Shown here piece by piece: positions 14,444 to 21,499 of a stretch of 23,730 nucleotides of DNA. Origin of the DNA: Methanobacteriota archaeon (GTDB lineage: Archaea; Halobacteriota; Bog-38; Methanoflorentales; Methanoflorentaceae); NCBI GenBank assembly GCA_003170935.1, contig PMYA01000126.1, positions 17,920 to 41,649 of the forward strand. The letters are read 5' to 3'. The notes under the pieces were generated by a model. That model was not told where the DNA came from. It saw nothing but the letters and a program-made list of their open reading frames with translations, and made no database searches. Made by a program: the position numbers and the translations under genes. Within the stretch, counting starts at the first letter, position 1. Every line of letters starts with the position of its first letter.

Positions 14444-15573
14444 AGCTTGGAAAAAATGTGCGCCAGCGCGACGAGATCCTGTCGATTATGCTCAATCACG
14501 GCTAGCAAGGGCCCGATATTTTGCGTCCGTAGGTACGTCTCATAGAACTCAGGAACTAAGGCGCCAGGAATGTCGGTTTCGCGAGCGCCGAGAAGATGCT
14601 TCTGGATAGTGAATAGCCTAAAGTCGGGCATCACCCCATGCCACTTTCTCCGTGCGAAGTGGAGCGCGTCGAAGTGCGCTCTGTGCAAATCGCCGTGTAT
14701 CTGGTAGTAAGCGAGACGTTGCTCAAGGTATGGCACGTCAAAAGTTCGCCCGTTGTACGTGACGAGCGCACAATGTGCGTCGACGTGAGAAAGAAACGCA
14801 GCTAGCGCAGCGGGCTCTTCGTGCACGTCCCTGAGAACATATTGGTACACGTTTAGGGTCTCGCCGATCGATTTAGCCAGCCCTATAATTATGATCGGAC
14901 TGGAGAAAAGCCCCAACGTCTCGATGTCAACAAAGAGCAACTCGTCCGGTGTGTGAAAGCCCGAGGTATGTAATGCAAGCGGATGCGATTTTGAGAACCG
15001 CTCTCCTATCCACTCGATTATCTCGCCCGTATCGAGTGCTTCGATAAGTTCTAGGAAACGACGTGCCTGCTCCCCAAAGCGGTTGTGCTCAACGAGATCT
15101 TCGATAGTACGATAGCCACCGTCCTTCAAGGCGTTCTCGGTAGCCTCTCTAACGCCAAAAAGGAGTTTAAAATCTGATATTAAGCTCTCCTTGGCTTTAT
15201 TTGAGCATATCGTCTGTAACCTTACCTTCTCTAACGACTCTATACGGTAACACGTCCCTCGCTCGTTCACGAGCTCGCTACCTGGGATTATTTCTTCGAG
15301 CACATCCCCTTCATGCTCTTTAATCAGAGCTCGCTTGAGTTCGAGGGCTTGTGTATAGTCATTCTGGCCCTGAGTGTAAAACAGCGCAGGGATAAACTGA
15401 GAGGAATTCGCGCTTTGTTTGTAAGCGACATCGCTTGTTAAAGTCACGCGAGACCTGAGGCCCTCGCCGACCCTCTTGAGTTTTCGATTGTCTTGTCCTT
15501 CACTCAACACGATTGGACGTCCCCACCTTTGAATGGTGCAAAAAACGCCGTTGGCCAATTTGCTTAGACACAT
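14431..15573 (-). CDS. RNase H-fold DEDD exonuclease (YprB/MrfB-like)
   Basis: A 380-residue protein. Its C-terminal half is a DnaQ/RNase H-like exonuclease domain (RNase_H_2 type): LLFVDIETLGL gives Asp216 and Glu218, TYNGRTFDVPYLEQR gives Asp279, and EHNRQDLVALA gives His362 and Asp366, making a DEDD set. The middle (about 130-165) has an HhH-like segment, LFGVREATENALKDGGYRTIEDLVE. The N-terminal part resembles no family I can name. B. subtilis MrfB, the partner of the MrfA helicase, is a metal-dependent DEDD exonuclease of this class, and the two genes sit together there as here. The B. subtilis protein also has a C-terminal TPR part, which is missing from this one. The ATG at 15573 has no ribosome binding site; the transcript may be leaderless. 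Confidence 0.85.
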   Translation of the reverse strand: MCLSKLANGVFCTIQRWGRPIVLSEGQDNRKLKRVGEGLRSRVTLTSDVAYKQSANSSQFIPALFYTQGQNDYTQALELKRALIKEHEGDVLEEIIPGSELVNERGTCYRIESLEKVRLQTICSNKAKESLISDFKLLFGVREATENALKDGGYRTIEDLVEHNRFGEQARRFLELIEALDTGEIIEWIGERFSKSHPLALHTSGFHTPDELLFVDIETLGLFSSPIIIIGLAKSIGETLNVYQYVLRDVHEEPAALAAFLSHVDAHCALVTYNGRTFDVPYLEQRLAYYQIHGDLHRAHFDALHFARRKWHGVMPDFRLFTIQKHLLGARETDIPGALVPEFYETYLRTQNIGPLLAVIEHNRQDLVALAHIFSKLCEG

Positions 15574-15732
15574 TACAAACGAGTGTTTGCCGACTTAAGT
15601 CTTTGTCCGGCCCCTCTTTCTGTCAACACTCGACCATAAAATCTCTACGAAGGCGCCGTAATCTAACGCTGCCATTCTATTGACGCGGCCTAACGTAGGT
15701 CTATTTGCTCACGGAAACGCCAATCAACGGTC

Positions 15733-15740
15733 CATATATT
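15733..15740 (+). promoter_or_regulatory. Probable TATA box of hicBA
   Basis: CATATATT, followed by a second AT-rich CATATACATA, lies about 41 bases before the proposed TTG start of hicB. It is the only strong AT-rich promoter-like element upstream of the module. Confidence 0.4.
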
Positions 15741-15777
15741 CATATACATAAGAAGGAAGCCCAGTAGGGGACAATTC

Positions 15778-15951
15778 TTGGGGGAGCGTCAAATAGTAAT
15801 TCGGAAAGATGAGGGTGGTTATTTCATCGCGTCGTGCCCGTCCTTGAAAGGCTGTCACTCCTACGGTAACACAATTGAAGAGGCCTTCGATAACATTAAG
15901 GAGTGCATTCAGCTCTGTGAGGAAGAGCTTGAGGAGGGGAGAAAGATCTGA
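15778..15951 (+). CDS. hicB: HicB-family antitoxin
   Basis: A 57-residue protein that opens at TTG 15778, so an ATG-only search misses it. It has the partial RNase H-like fold of HicB: RQIVIRKDEGGYFIASCPSL, then KGCHSYGNTIEEAFDNIKE, matching the family pattern of an IEKDEDGYYVA-like strand pair and PGC-x-(S/T)-x-G-x-T-x-EEA helix. HicB binds and neutralises HicA. Length suits the short antitoxins that lack a DNA-binding tail, so any autoregulation would need the complex or another region. The frame stays open upstream to at least 15748 (ATA), but no better start codon appears. It ends two bases before the hicA start, the usual tight arrangement. Confidence 0.82.
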   Translation: MGERQIVIRKDEGGYFIASCPSLKGCHSYGNTIEEAFDNIKECIQLCEEELEEGRKI

Positions 15952-15953
15952 AG

Positions 15954-16238
15954 TTGAAGTCGAGGTGTGAGCAAACAAGCGCTATTGCAGCAAGCGCCGA
16001 AAAGTTCCCCTTGATCAGCGGGAGCGAGCTAGTAAAGTTCTTGGAATCTATCGGTTTTCGCGTCACTCGAACGCGAGGATCACACGTTCGTTTAGTCGCC
16101 GAGGACGGACGAGCAACTACAATACCGATTCACGCACATCGCCAGCTTCCCACAGGATTGCTGCACGGCATCATTCATGAGCTCCAAATGAGCAGAACCG
16201 ATTTTTTCAAGATGTGGAGTTGTATCGAAAAGGCGTAG
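15954..16238 (+). CDS. hicA: HicA-family toxin (mRNA interferase)
   Basis: A 94-residue protein whose core (residues 17-85) is HicA: FPLISGSELVKFLESIGF, then RTRGSHVRL with the catalytic His of the GSH motif, and IPIHAHRQLPTGLLHGII with the conserved HxxxLxxG(T/L)L pattern. HicA has a dsRBD-like fold and cuts mRNAs when freed from HicB. The TTG at 15954 follows the hicB stop by two bases. It gives about 16 residues before the family core, so a slightly later non-ATG start is possible. GGAGGGGAG lies about 14 bases upstream. TTAGTTTTTCTG at about 16299-16310 could end transcription. All active-site features appear intact. Confidence 0.88.
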   Translation: MKSRCEQTSAIAASAEKFPLISGSELVKFLESIGFRVTRTRGSHVRLVAEDGRATTIPIHAHRQLPTGLLHGIIHELQMSRTDFFKMWSCIEKA

Positions 16239-16316
16239 TGTACAAGCTCTATCAGCTGTTTCGGTGCCCATCAGGTGCTTCGCAAGCTAAGATGCGCTAT
16301 TAGTTTTTCTGCTCAC

Positions 16317-17120
16317 TTACGCTTCGAATTGTCGTAACTTATCAACAATGCTGTCGTGAATCGTTCGGTTTGTAGAACACAGAAGTGATAGATTTGAAGC
16401 GGTTACGGGGGCATCGAATAGGTTGCCGTCACCCGTTGTTATGATTCCGTTCGACTCCTGCAAGATAAGTTGCGCAGCGGCGATGTCATAACTGCTGAGG
16501 CGGTTTCGGGTGTCGATAACTGCGTCGAGCGTTCCGGCGGCGACTTGGCAAATATCGTATGCAATACTCCCGAAAATCCGCACCTTAGCACTCTTTTCGA
16601 ACTCGATAAGTCCGCGCGGAATGTGCGACACGCCATAGGCGTATCCGGCAACAACAGGCTTATAGCGCGGTACTTTCCGTGTTACAATCGGCGTTTGATT
16701 GAGGCGGGCTCCATGGTTCCTTTCAGCCGCATACAGATCTAGCGAATTTGTTACGACCGCGCCTATACTGATGTCACTAAGCAAAACGTCGTCGATTTTT
16801 GGCGCATATGCAAGCGACGAGCAAAAGTAAGGAAAGCCGATCGCGAGATTGGTCGATCCGTCGATCGGATCAAACACGAACGTGCAGCTCGGGTCGTCGC
16901 CGATAATTCGGTCGCCGCGTTCTTCTGAGACAATGCGCGCGCTAACGCCCCTTTCAAACAATTCGTCTTGCAGGCTCTGCTCTGCAACGAGGTCGAACCT
17001 CCTCGTCACATCGCGCTCCTTGTACTTTGTTATCGCCGAGAAGTCTCCATCAGTTCTGACGAAAGCAAGCACGGATTCCATCGCCCGTGTAGCTAAAGTG
17101 GTCACATCTTCAAGTTCCAT
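16317..17120 (-). CDS. Inositol-monophosphatase-family phosphatase
   Basis: A 267-residue metal-dependent phosphatase of the IMPase/FBPase/CysQ superfamily. The metal ligands are seen in SEERGD (Glu66, Glu67), DPIDGSTN (Asp84, Asp87) and YDIAAAQLIL (Asp212), the place of the usual WDxAAG. Archaeal members often have both inositol-1-phosphatase and fructose-1,6-bisphosphatase activity; CysQ members hydrolyse 3'-phosphoadenosine 5'-phosphate. The sequence alone does not decide which. The start at 17120 lies inside the last codons of the APS-kinase-like gene (11-base overlap), so the two are translationally coupled. A longer in-frame start at 17174 would overlap more and adds residues without family resemblance. 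An adjacent kinase and AdoHcy hydrolase hint at nucleotide or sugar-phosphate metabolism. Confidence 0.88.
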   Translation of the reverse strand: MELEDVTTLATRAMESVLAFVRTDGDFSAITKYKERDVTRRFDLVAEQSLQDELFERGVSARIVSEERGDRIIGDDPSCTFVFDPIDGSTNLAIGFPYFCSSLAYAPKIDDVLLSDISIGAVVTNSLDLYAAERNHGARLNQTPIVTRKVPRYKPVVAGYAYGVSHIPRGLIEFEKSAKVRIFGSIAYDICQVAAGTLDAVIDTRNRLSSYDIAAAQLILQESNGIITTGDGNLFDAPVTASNLSLLCSTNRTIHDSIVDKLRQFEA

Positions 17121-17646
17121 TGAAACGCCGCCTAATCTCTTGAACGATAATCTCGGCTGCCTCTGTTGGCCCAACGCTCTCGCTGTCTATTGTCAACTCG
17201 GGGTTTTCAGTCATCTCGTAGGGTACATTTACGCCAGGAACCGCAGCCTCAGGTGTCTTCGATTTTTCGTAGATCCCCCGTGGCGTGAACTCTGTGATAC
17301 GATGGGCCTCTCGTCGCTTGCACGTTTCGAGTGAACAGCTGACATATATTTCAAAAAAGCGCGGTATTAGTCGTCGGGCGAGATCCCGATAACGTTTTCG
17401 GTTTGCAGTCGCGTCGATTATGACATTTACACCGCATTCTGTGAGCGCCTTTGCCGTATAAGCGAGAAATGCGTACAAGATGTCGCGCTCTTGCTCAGAA
17501 TACGTCGGATGAGGTGTGACGATCGTGCGAATCTCGTCAAGTTGGAGCGTCCGCAGCTTCTTACCTTTGAGCTTGGCTGCAACCTCCCTAACCACAGAGG
17601 TTTTGCCGCTCCCTGGCAGTCCTGTGATCCAGATCGCCCAAGCCAT
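17110..17646 (-). CDS. APS-kinase-like P-loop kinase
   Basis: A 178-residue kinase related to adenylylsulfate kinase (CysC). Walker A is ITGLPGSGKTS (7-17), the Walker B-like element is VNVIIDATANRKRYRD (73-88), and the C-terminal IYEKSKTPEAAVPGVNVPYE follows the CysC plan (GLYKKA..., G-x-x-x-PYE). True CysC proteins have D-G-D-x-x-R and S-P-(F/Y)-R-x-(D/E)R; here these are LDEIRT and ANRKRYRDLAR, so the acceptor-site motifs are altered and the substrate may not be APS. No ATP sulfurylase is present in the window. AGGAG lies 12 bases before the ATG. The gene follows the APH-type kinase by 26 bases and overlaps the phosphatase gene. Confidence 0.85.
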   Translation of the reverse strand: MAWAIWITGLPGSGKTSVVREVAAKLKGKKLRTLQLDEIRTIVTPHPTYSEQERDILYAFLAYTAKALTECGVNVIIDATANRKRYRDLARRLIPRFFEIYVSCSLETCKRREAHRITEFTPRGIYEKSKTPEAAVPGVNVPYEMTENPELTIDSESVGPTEAAEIIVQEIRRRFNGT

Positions 17647-17672
17647 ATCTAAGTGTCACTCCTCTCCTTTCT

Positions 17673-18743
17673 TCAATCTTTAAGGAGCTCGTTTACGTTT
17701 CGGTAGTCGAATGTCTCAACTTCCAGCACATTCCTTACGAAGTTGAATAGCCGCTGCCGCACCTGTAGATCGATGTGCGGATACCATATCGGGCTTGCGA
17801 CCACAAGCCCCCTGAACCCATAGAATGGCTGTATAACTTCGAGCAGTTCATGATCCTGCGTCTTGTCGAGGTAGTTGCTTAGGAATCTTTCAAAAAGCGT
17901 CTTGAACTCCTTTGCCAGCTTCCCATACTTTTGAATTGAATAGAAAAGGTAGTTCATACTCAACGACGTGACGTCGTCAGCCGCTTCACCAAATTCTCCG
18001 CGGCTCCTGTCGAGAACCGTAAAATCGGTGCCGTCTCTGAACATGATATTCCATGGGTGATAGTCACCGTGCACCATACAAAGCCGATCTGTGCGATTCT
18101 TTAGCGCATACCGCCAGTCTATGCATCGTTTTTCGAGAAGACGGAAGTCATCTTGCGAAAACACGTCGAACGTTTGAGGATAACTATCAATCAGGCCCAT
18201 AATAAGTTCCCCGTGACCTACTAGATCGCGAATGCGGCGCGTGTAAATGACGGGGTTAACCTGTCTTACGGCGTGAATCTCTGCGAGATAATCTGAAAGT
18301 GCCTGAGCGCGAGCGACGTCAAGCTCGGTGAGCGTCCCTTCATCCTTAACGCGGTCGAGGTCGTAGAAGTATTCAGTCCCGTCGACTAAGTCCATAAGGA
18401 TGAAATACTCGTCTGCGTCGCGAGAAGACCGCATTCGACCCTCACGCGTAAAATAGCCTACGTCGAAAGCGCGCACGTGCCGGGGCAATAAGCCAAACGT
18501 AGCGTGCTGCCAGATGAGTATCTGAGCCCGGTCGGAAAAGTGATCGTGACCAAAACCGCCCTCTCGTCGCATCGACGACAGCACGACGGACTTGAGGACG
18601 CCGTCCAATGAAAATGTGATCTGGTAGGGCTTTCCATAACCAAAGCCTTTGAGCTCAGCCGCTGGCTGCCCAAGTTCACTGACCTGTATGACGCTTGCGT
18701 CACGTCCAAACACTTCTTTGATATAATCGTCGATCGCCGTCAT
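17673..18743 (-). CDS. APH-fold (aminoglycoside phosphotransferase-like) kinase
   Basis: A 356-residue protein with a protein-kinase-like fold. The catalytic loop is MVHGDYHPWNIMF (223-235), the Brenner motif HGDxxxxN with Asp227 as the base and Asn232 as a metal ligand. The second metal ligand is Asp245 in FTVLDRSRGEFGEAADD. The N-lobe contains VVLSSMRREGGFGHDHFSDRA and a hinge-like YFILMDLVDG (113-122). The name is historical: this superfamily phosphorylates sugars, nucleosides, choline, methylthioribose and others, and this protein is unlikely to act on antibiotics. AAGGA lies 11 bases before the ATG. It is the second gene in a string ahcY - this kinase - APS-kinase-like - phosphatase. Confidence 0.88.
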   Translation of the reverse strand: MTAIDDYIKEVFGRDASVIQVSELGQPAAELKGFGYGKPYQITFSLDGVLKSVVLSSMRREGGFGHDHFSDRAQILIWQHATFGLLPRHVRAFDVGYFTREGRMRSSRDADEYFILMDLVDGTEYFYDLDRVKDEGTLTELDVARAQALSDYLAEIHAVRQVNPVIYTRRIRDLVGHGELIMGLIDSYPQTFDVFSQDDFRLLEKRCIDWRYALKNRTDRLCMVHGDYHPWNIMFRDGTDFTVLDRSRGEFGEAADDVTSLSMNYLFYSIQKYGKLAKEFKTLFERFLSNYLDKTQDHELLEVIQPFYGFRGLVVASPIWYPHIDLQVRQRLFNFVRNVLEVETFDYRNVNELLKD

Positions 18744-18801
18744 TGTTTACCATTCCTTAAGCGCTTCTGTTATGTGCCGCGACAAGCCCACACGAACAGG
18801 C

Positions 18802-20055
18802 CTACGTTCCGACTGTCCACGAGTGGAGGTACGCGTCTTGCTCCGCGGTGAGTTGCTCGATGTCAATGCCGATTGCCCCTAGTTTGAGAGCAGCGACTCG
18901 CGTGTCGATAGCAGTTGGTACGGGGTGCACGGCACTATTTAGACGTGCGTGATTCTCGACGATGTATCTGACACACAGTGCCTGATTAGCAAAACTCATG
19001 TCCATAACTTCTGGGGGGTGCCCGAAGGCTGCCGAGAGGTTTATTAGACGCCCTTCCGCAAGCACATAAAGCGTCCTGCCATCAGCCATTCGATACTCGT
19101 CCACGTTCTCTTTGACGTTCGCCATGCCAGTAGCCATCTCCTTGAGCTCCTCTAAGTCGAGTTCCACGTTGAAGTGCCCTGAATTGCACACGATGGCTTG
19201 GTCTTTCATGACCGCAAAGTGTTCTCCTCGAATGACGGAGACGTCCCCAGTCACTGTAATAAAAAGGTCCCCGATCCGCGCTGCCTCGAGCATCGACATC
19301 ACTCTAAAGCCGTCCATGGCTGCTTCAAGGGCCTTTCGCGGCTCGACCTCGATAACCACCACGTTCGCACCAAGACCTTTCGCACGCGCTGCGACGCCTC
19401 TGCCGCACCATCCATAACCCACAATGACGACGGTTTTTCCAGCAAATAGGAAATTCGTTGCGTTCATAATGCCGTGAAGCGTGCTCTGTCCAGTGCCGTA
19501 CCTATTGTCAAACATCATCTTGGTTTCTGCGTCGTTTACAGCTATGACAGGATATTTAAGGGCGCCTTCTGCCGCCATTGCCCTCAGCCTGACCACGCCT
19601 GTCGTCGTTTCCTCACAGCCACCCATTATCGCGCTTAGGTATTCTTTGTGATCACCATGAACCGTGGCGATGACGTCCGCACCGTCGTCAAGTGTGACCT
19701 GCGGCTCGATCTTCAGTGCCTCCTCCATACAAGTGTAGTACTCGTCATCACTTTCACCTCGAAAGGCGCAGACTACAATCCCGCTTTTTGCAAGGGCGGC
19801 CGCGACGTCATCTTGTGTGCTGAGGGGATTTGAGCCGGTAAGCGCAACATTTGCCCCTCCGGCTTGTAACGTACGAATGAGGTTTGCCGTCTCGACCGTT
19901 ACGTGCAGACACGCTATGATGTTAATCCCTTTGAGTGGTGTGTCACGCACAAACTCAGTCTTAATCCTTTCAAGAACAGGCATATGCCTGCGCGCCCATT
20001 CAATCCTTTTTTCACCTTCATCAGCGAGGTTTATGTCCTTTATTATATTCTTCAT
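18802..20055 (-). CDS. ahcY: S-adenosylhomocysteine hydrolase (adenosylhomocysteinase)
   Basis: A 417-residue NAD-dependent enzyme that splits S-adenosylhomocysteine to adenosine (or, for some methanogens, the inosyl analogue) and homocysteine, removing product inhibition from methyltransferases. Signatures are CLHVTVETANLIRTLQAGGA, NPLSTQDDVAAAL, DDGADVIATVH, NDAETKMMFDNRYGTGQS, the Rossmann motif VIVGYGWCGRGVAARAKGLG, and NSGHFNVELDL. It is the shorter archaeal form without the bacterial insertion and without the usual C-terminal (K/R)Y-Y. The start at 20055 was preferred over one 31 codons earlier because the family begins near this point and a TATA box at 20101-20109 would otherwise fall inside the coding sequence. 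It diverges from metK and probably leads a four-gene unit. Confidence 0.95.
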   Translation of the reverse strand: MKNIIKDINLADEGEKRIEWARRHMPVLERIKTEFVRDTPLKGINIIACLHVTVETANLIRTLQAGGANVALTGSNPLSTQDDVAAALAKSGIVVCAFRGESDDEYYTCMEEALKIEPQVTLDDGADVIATVHGDHKEYLSAIMGGCEETTTGVVRLRAMAAEGALKYPVIAVNDAETKMMFDNRYGTGQSTLHGIMNATNFLFAGKTVVIVGYGWCGRGVAARAKGLGANVVVIEVEPRKALEAAMDGFRVMSMLEAARIGDLFITVTGDVSVIRGEHFAVMKDQAIVCNSGHFNVELDLEELKEMATGMANVKENVDEYRMADGRTLYVLAEGRLINLSAAFGHPPEVMDMSFANQALCVRYIVENHARLNSAVHPVPTAIDTRVAALKLGAIGIDIEQLTAEQDAYLHSWTVGT

Positions 20056-20099
20056 CGTAAAATCTCTCGTGTATCGTGATTGAGGTCCCGTAACCATAC

Positions 20100-20124
20100 G
20101 ATTTATATAGGTACTAATAATAAA
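20100..20124. promoter_or_regulatory. Divergent ahcY/metK promoter region
   Basis: On the minus strand CTATATAAAT (about 20101-20110) suits ahcY, about 50 bases before its ATG. On the plus strand TAATAATAAAG (about 20114-20124) suits metK at a similar distance. The two elements nearly touch, so one bound factor could affect both. No SAM-riboswitch-like fold was recognised. Confidence 0.45.
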
Positions 20125-20169
20125 GCCAACCCGTAAAAAGGTTGTCAATAGGGAGCGAATCGAGATACA

Positions 20170-21423
20170 ATGTCTAAAAATAGCTTTTTATTCACCTCTG
20201 AATCGGTCACAGAAGGGCACCCAGACAAGGTTTGTGATCAGATAGCAGATGCGATACTGGACTCGATTATCGAGCACGATCCTCGGAATGCTCGCGTAGC
20301 ATGCGAAGTGGCGGTGACGACGGGGCTTGCCGTGGTGATCGGAGAGATTACCACAACGTGTAGCGTCGATATACCAAGCGTGGTGCGGGACACGATCCGT
20401 GACATAGGCTACGTCGATTCACGATTTGGGTTCGATTCAGATAACTGCGGCATAGTGGTGTCAATCAAGGAACAATCGCCCGACATTGCCCAAGGCGTCA
20501 ACAAGTCACTTGAGTGTCGGATTACGTCTGTGAGCGAGGACGCTGTAGACGATGAGCGTCAGCCCTCGCTTTCCTCTGTCCCCGAGGACGCGGAGCTTGG
20601 CGCCGGTGATCAGGGCATGGTGTTCGGCTACGCGACAAACGAGACACCGGAGCTTATGCCGATGCCTATTTCGCTCGCGAACAAGCTTGCGTTGCGGCTT
20701 ACTGAGGTTAGGAAGTCCGGAGATATAAGTTACCTCGGACCTGACGGAAAGACTCAGGTTACGGTAGAATATGTTAACGACGCTCCAGCACGCGTCGACA
20801 CGGTCATTGTCTCTTCGCAACACACTGCTGATGTCGCGCTTGACACCATTGAACGTGACATTCGGGCAAAGGTAATCGACGTCGTAATCCCCCCTTCTAT
20901 GATGGACGACAACACGAAGGTGTTGGTTAACCCGACAGGTCGGTTTGTCATTGGCGGCCCTAAGGGTGATGCCGGCATGTCAGGACGAAAAATCATAGTT
21001 GACACGTACGGAGGGATGGCACGACATGGAGGGGGTTCTTTTTCAGGAAAGGACCCGACAAAGGTCGATCGGTCAGCGGCTTACGCAGCGAGGTATATCG
21101 CAAAAAACGTAGTCGCGGCAGGACTTGCTGATAAGTGCGAGATTCAAGTCTCTTATGCAATCGGCGTAGCGCAGCCGCTCGCGATTTGCGTCAACACGTT
21201 TGGCACAGCGCACATACCCGAAGCGACCATCTCTGAGATTATAATGCGGCGTTTCGCACTCACCCCGGGATGGATCATCAATACTTTTCGACTTAGACGG
21301 CCGATCTATCGACAAGTTGCTGCTTATGGACATTTTGGTCGCGCTGATCTTGATCTACCATGGGAGCGCACTGACAGCGCAGGGGTGCTTCAGAGTGACG
21401 CAAACGCGCTGAAGCTACGCTGA
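20170..21423 (+). CDS. metK: S-adenosylmethionine synthetase, bacterial type
   Basis: A 417-residue enzyme that makes SAM from methionine and ATP, with release of phosphate and pyrophosphate. All bacterial/eukaryal MetK signatures are present: [18 protein letters not shown] (8-25, with His17), [15 protein letters not shown] (144-158), [19 protein letters not shown] (262-280) and [19 protein letters not shown] (287-305). Most archaea instead use an unrelated-looking archaeal MAT, so this gene was probably acquired from bacteria. It is longer than the E. coli enzyme (384). Between QSPDIAQGV and the GAGDQG loop there is an insertion of roughly 20 residues (about 113-139, acidic and serine-rich) that lies next to the flexible active-site loop. 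The cognate partner ahcY diverges from the same promoter region. Confidence 0.95.
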   Translation: MSKNSFLFTSESVTEGHPDKVCDQIADAILDSIIEHDPRNARVACEVAVTTGLAVVIGEITTTCSVDIPSVVRDTIRDIGYVDSRFGFDSDNCGIVVSIKEQSPDIAQGVNKSLECRITSVSEDAVDDERQPSLSSVPEDAELGAGDQGMVFGYATNETPELMPMPISLANKLALRLTEVRKSGDISYLGPDGKTQVTVEYVNDAPARVDTVIVSSQHTADVALDTIERDIRAKVIDVVIPPSMMDDNTKVLVNPTGRFVIGGPKGDAGMSGRKIIVDTYGGMARHGGGSFSGKDPTKVDRSAAYAARYIAKNVVAAGLADKCEIQVSYAIGVAQPLAICVNTFGTAHIPEATISEIIMRRFALTPGWIINTFRLRRPIYRQVAAYGHFGRADLDLPWERTDSAGVLQSDANALKLR

Positions 21424-21499
21424 ATGTGTTGAGCACGTAGTATACGTTCGTTTTTGGGGGGTAGCTGTAGGCCAAACGTAATGTGCAGGGAATGATCGA

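Noticed and set aside
17673..18743. Aminoglycoside resistance gene
   Set aside because: The fold is shared by many kinases; an archaeal metabolic gene context makes antibiotic resistance unlikely.
20056..20169. SAM riboswitch before metK or ahcY
   Set aside because: No conserved core or kink-turn pattern was seen, and the space is used by two promoters.
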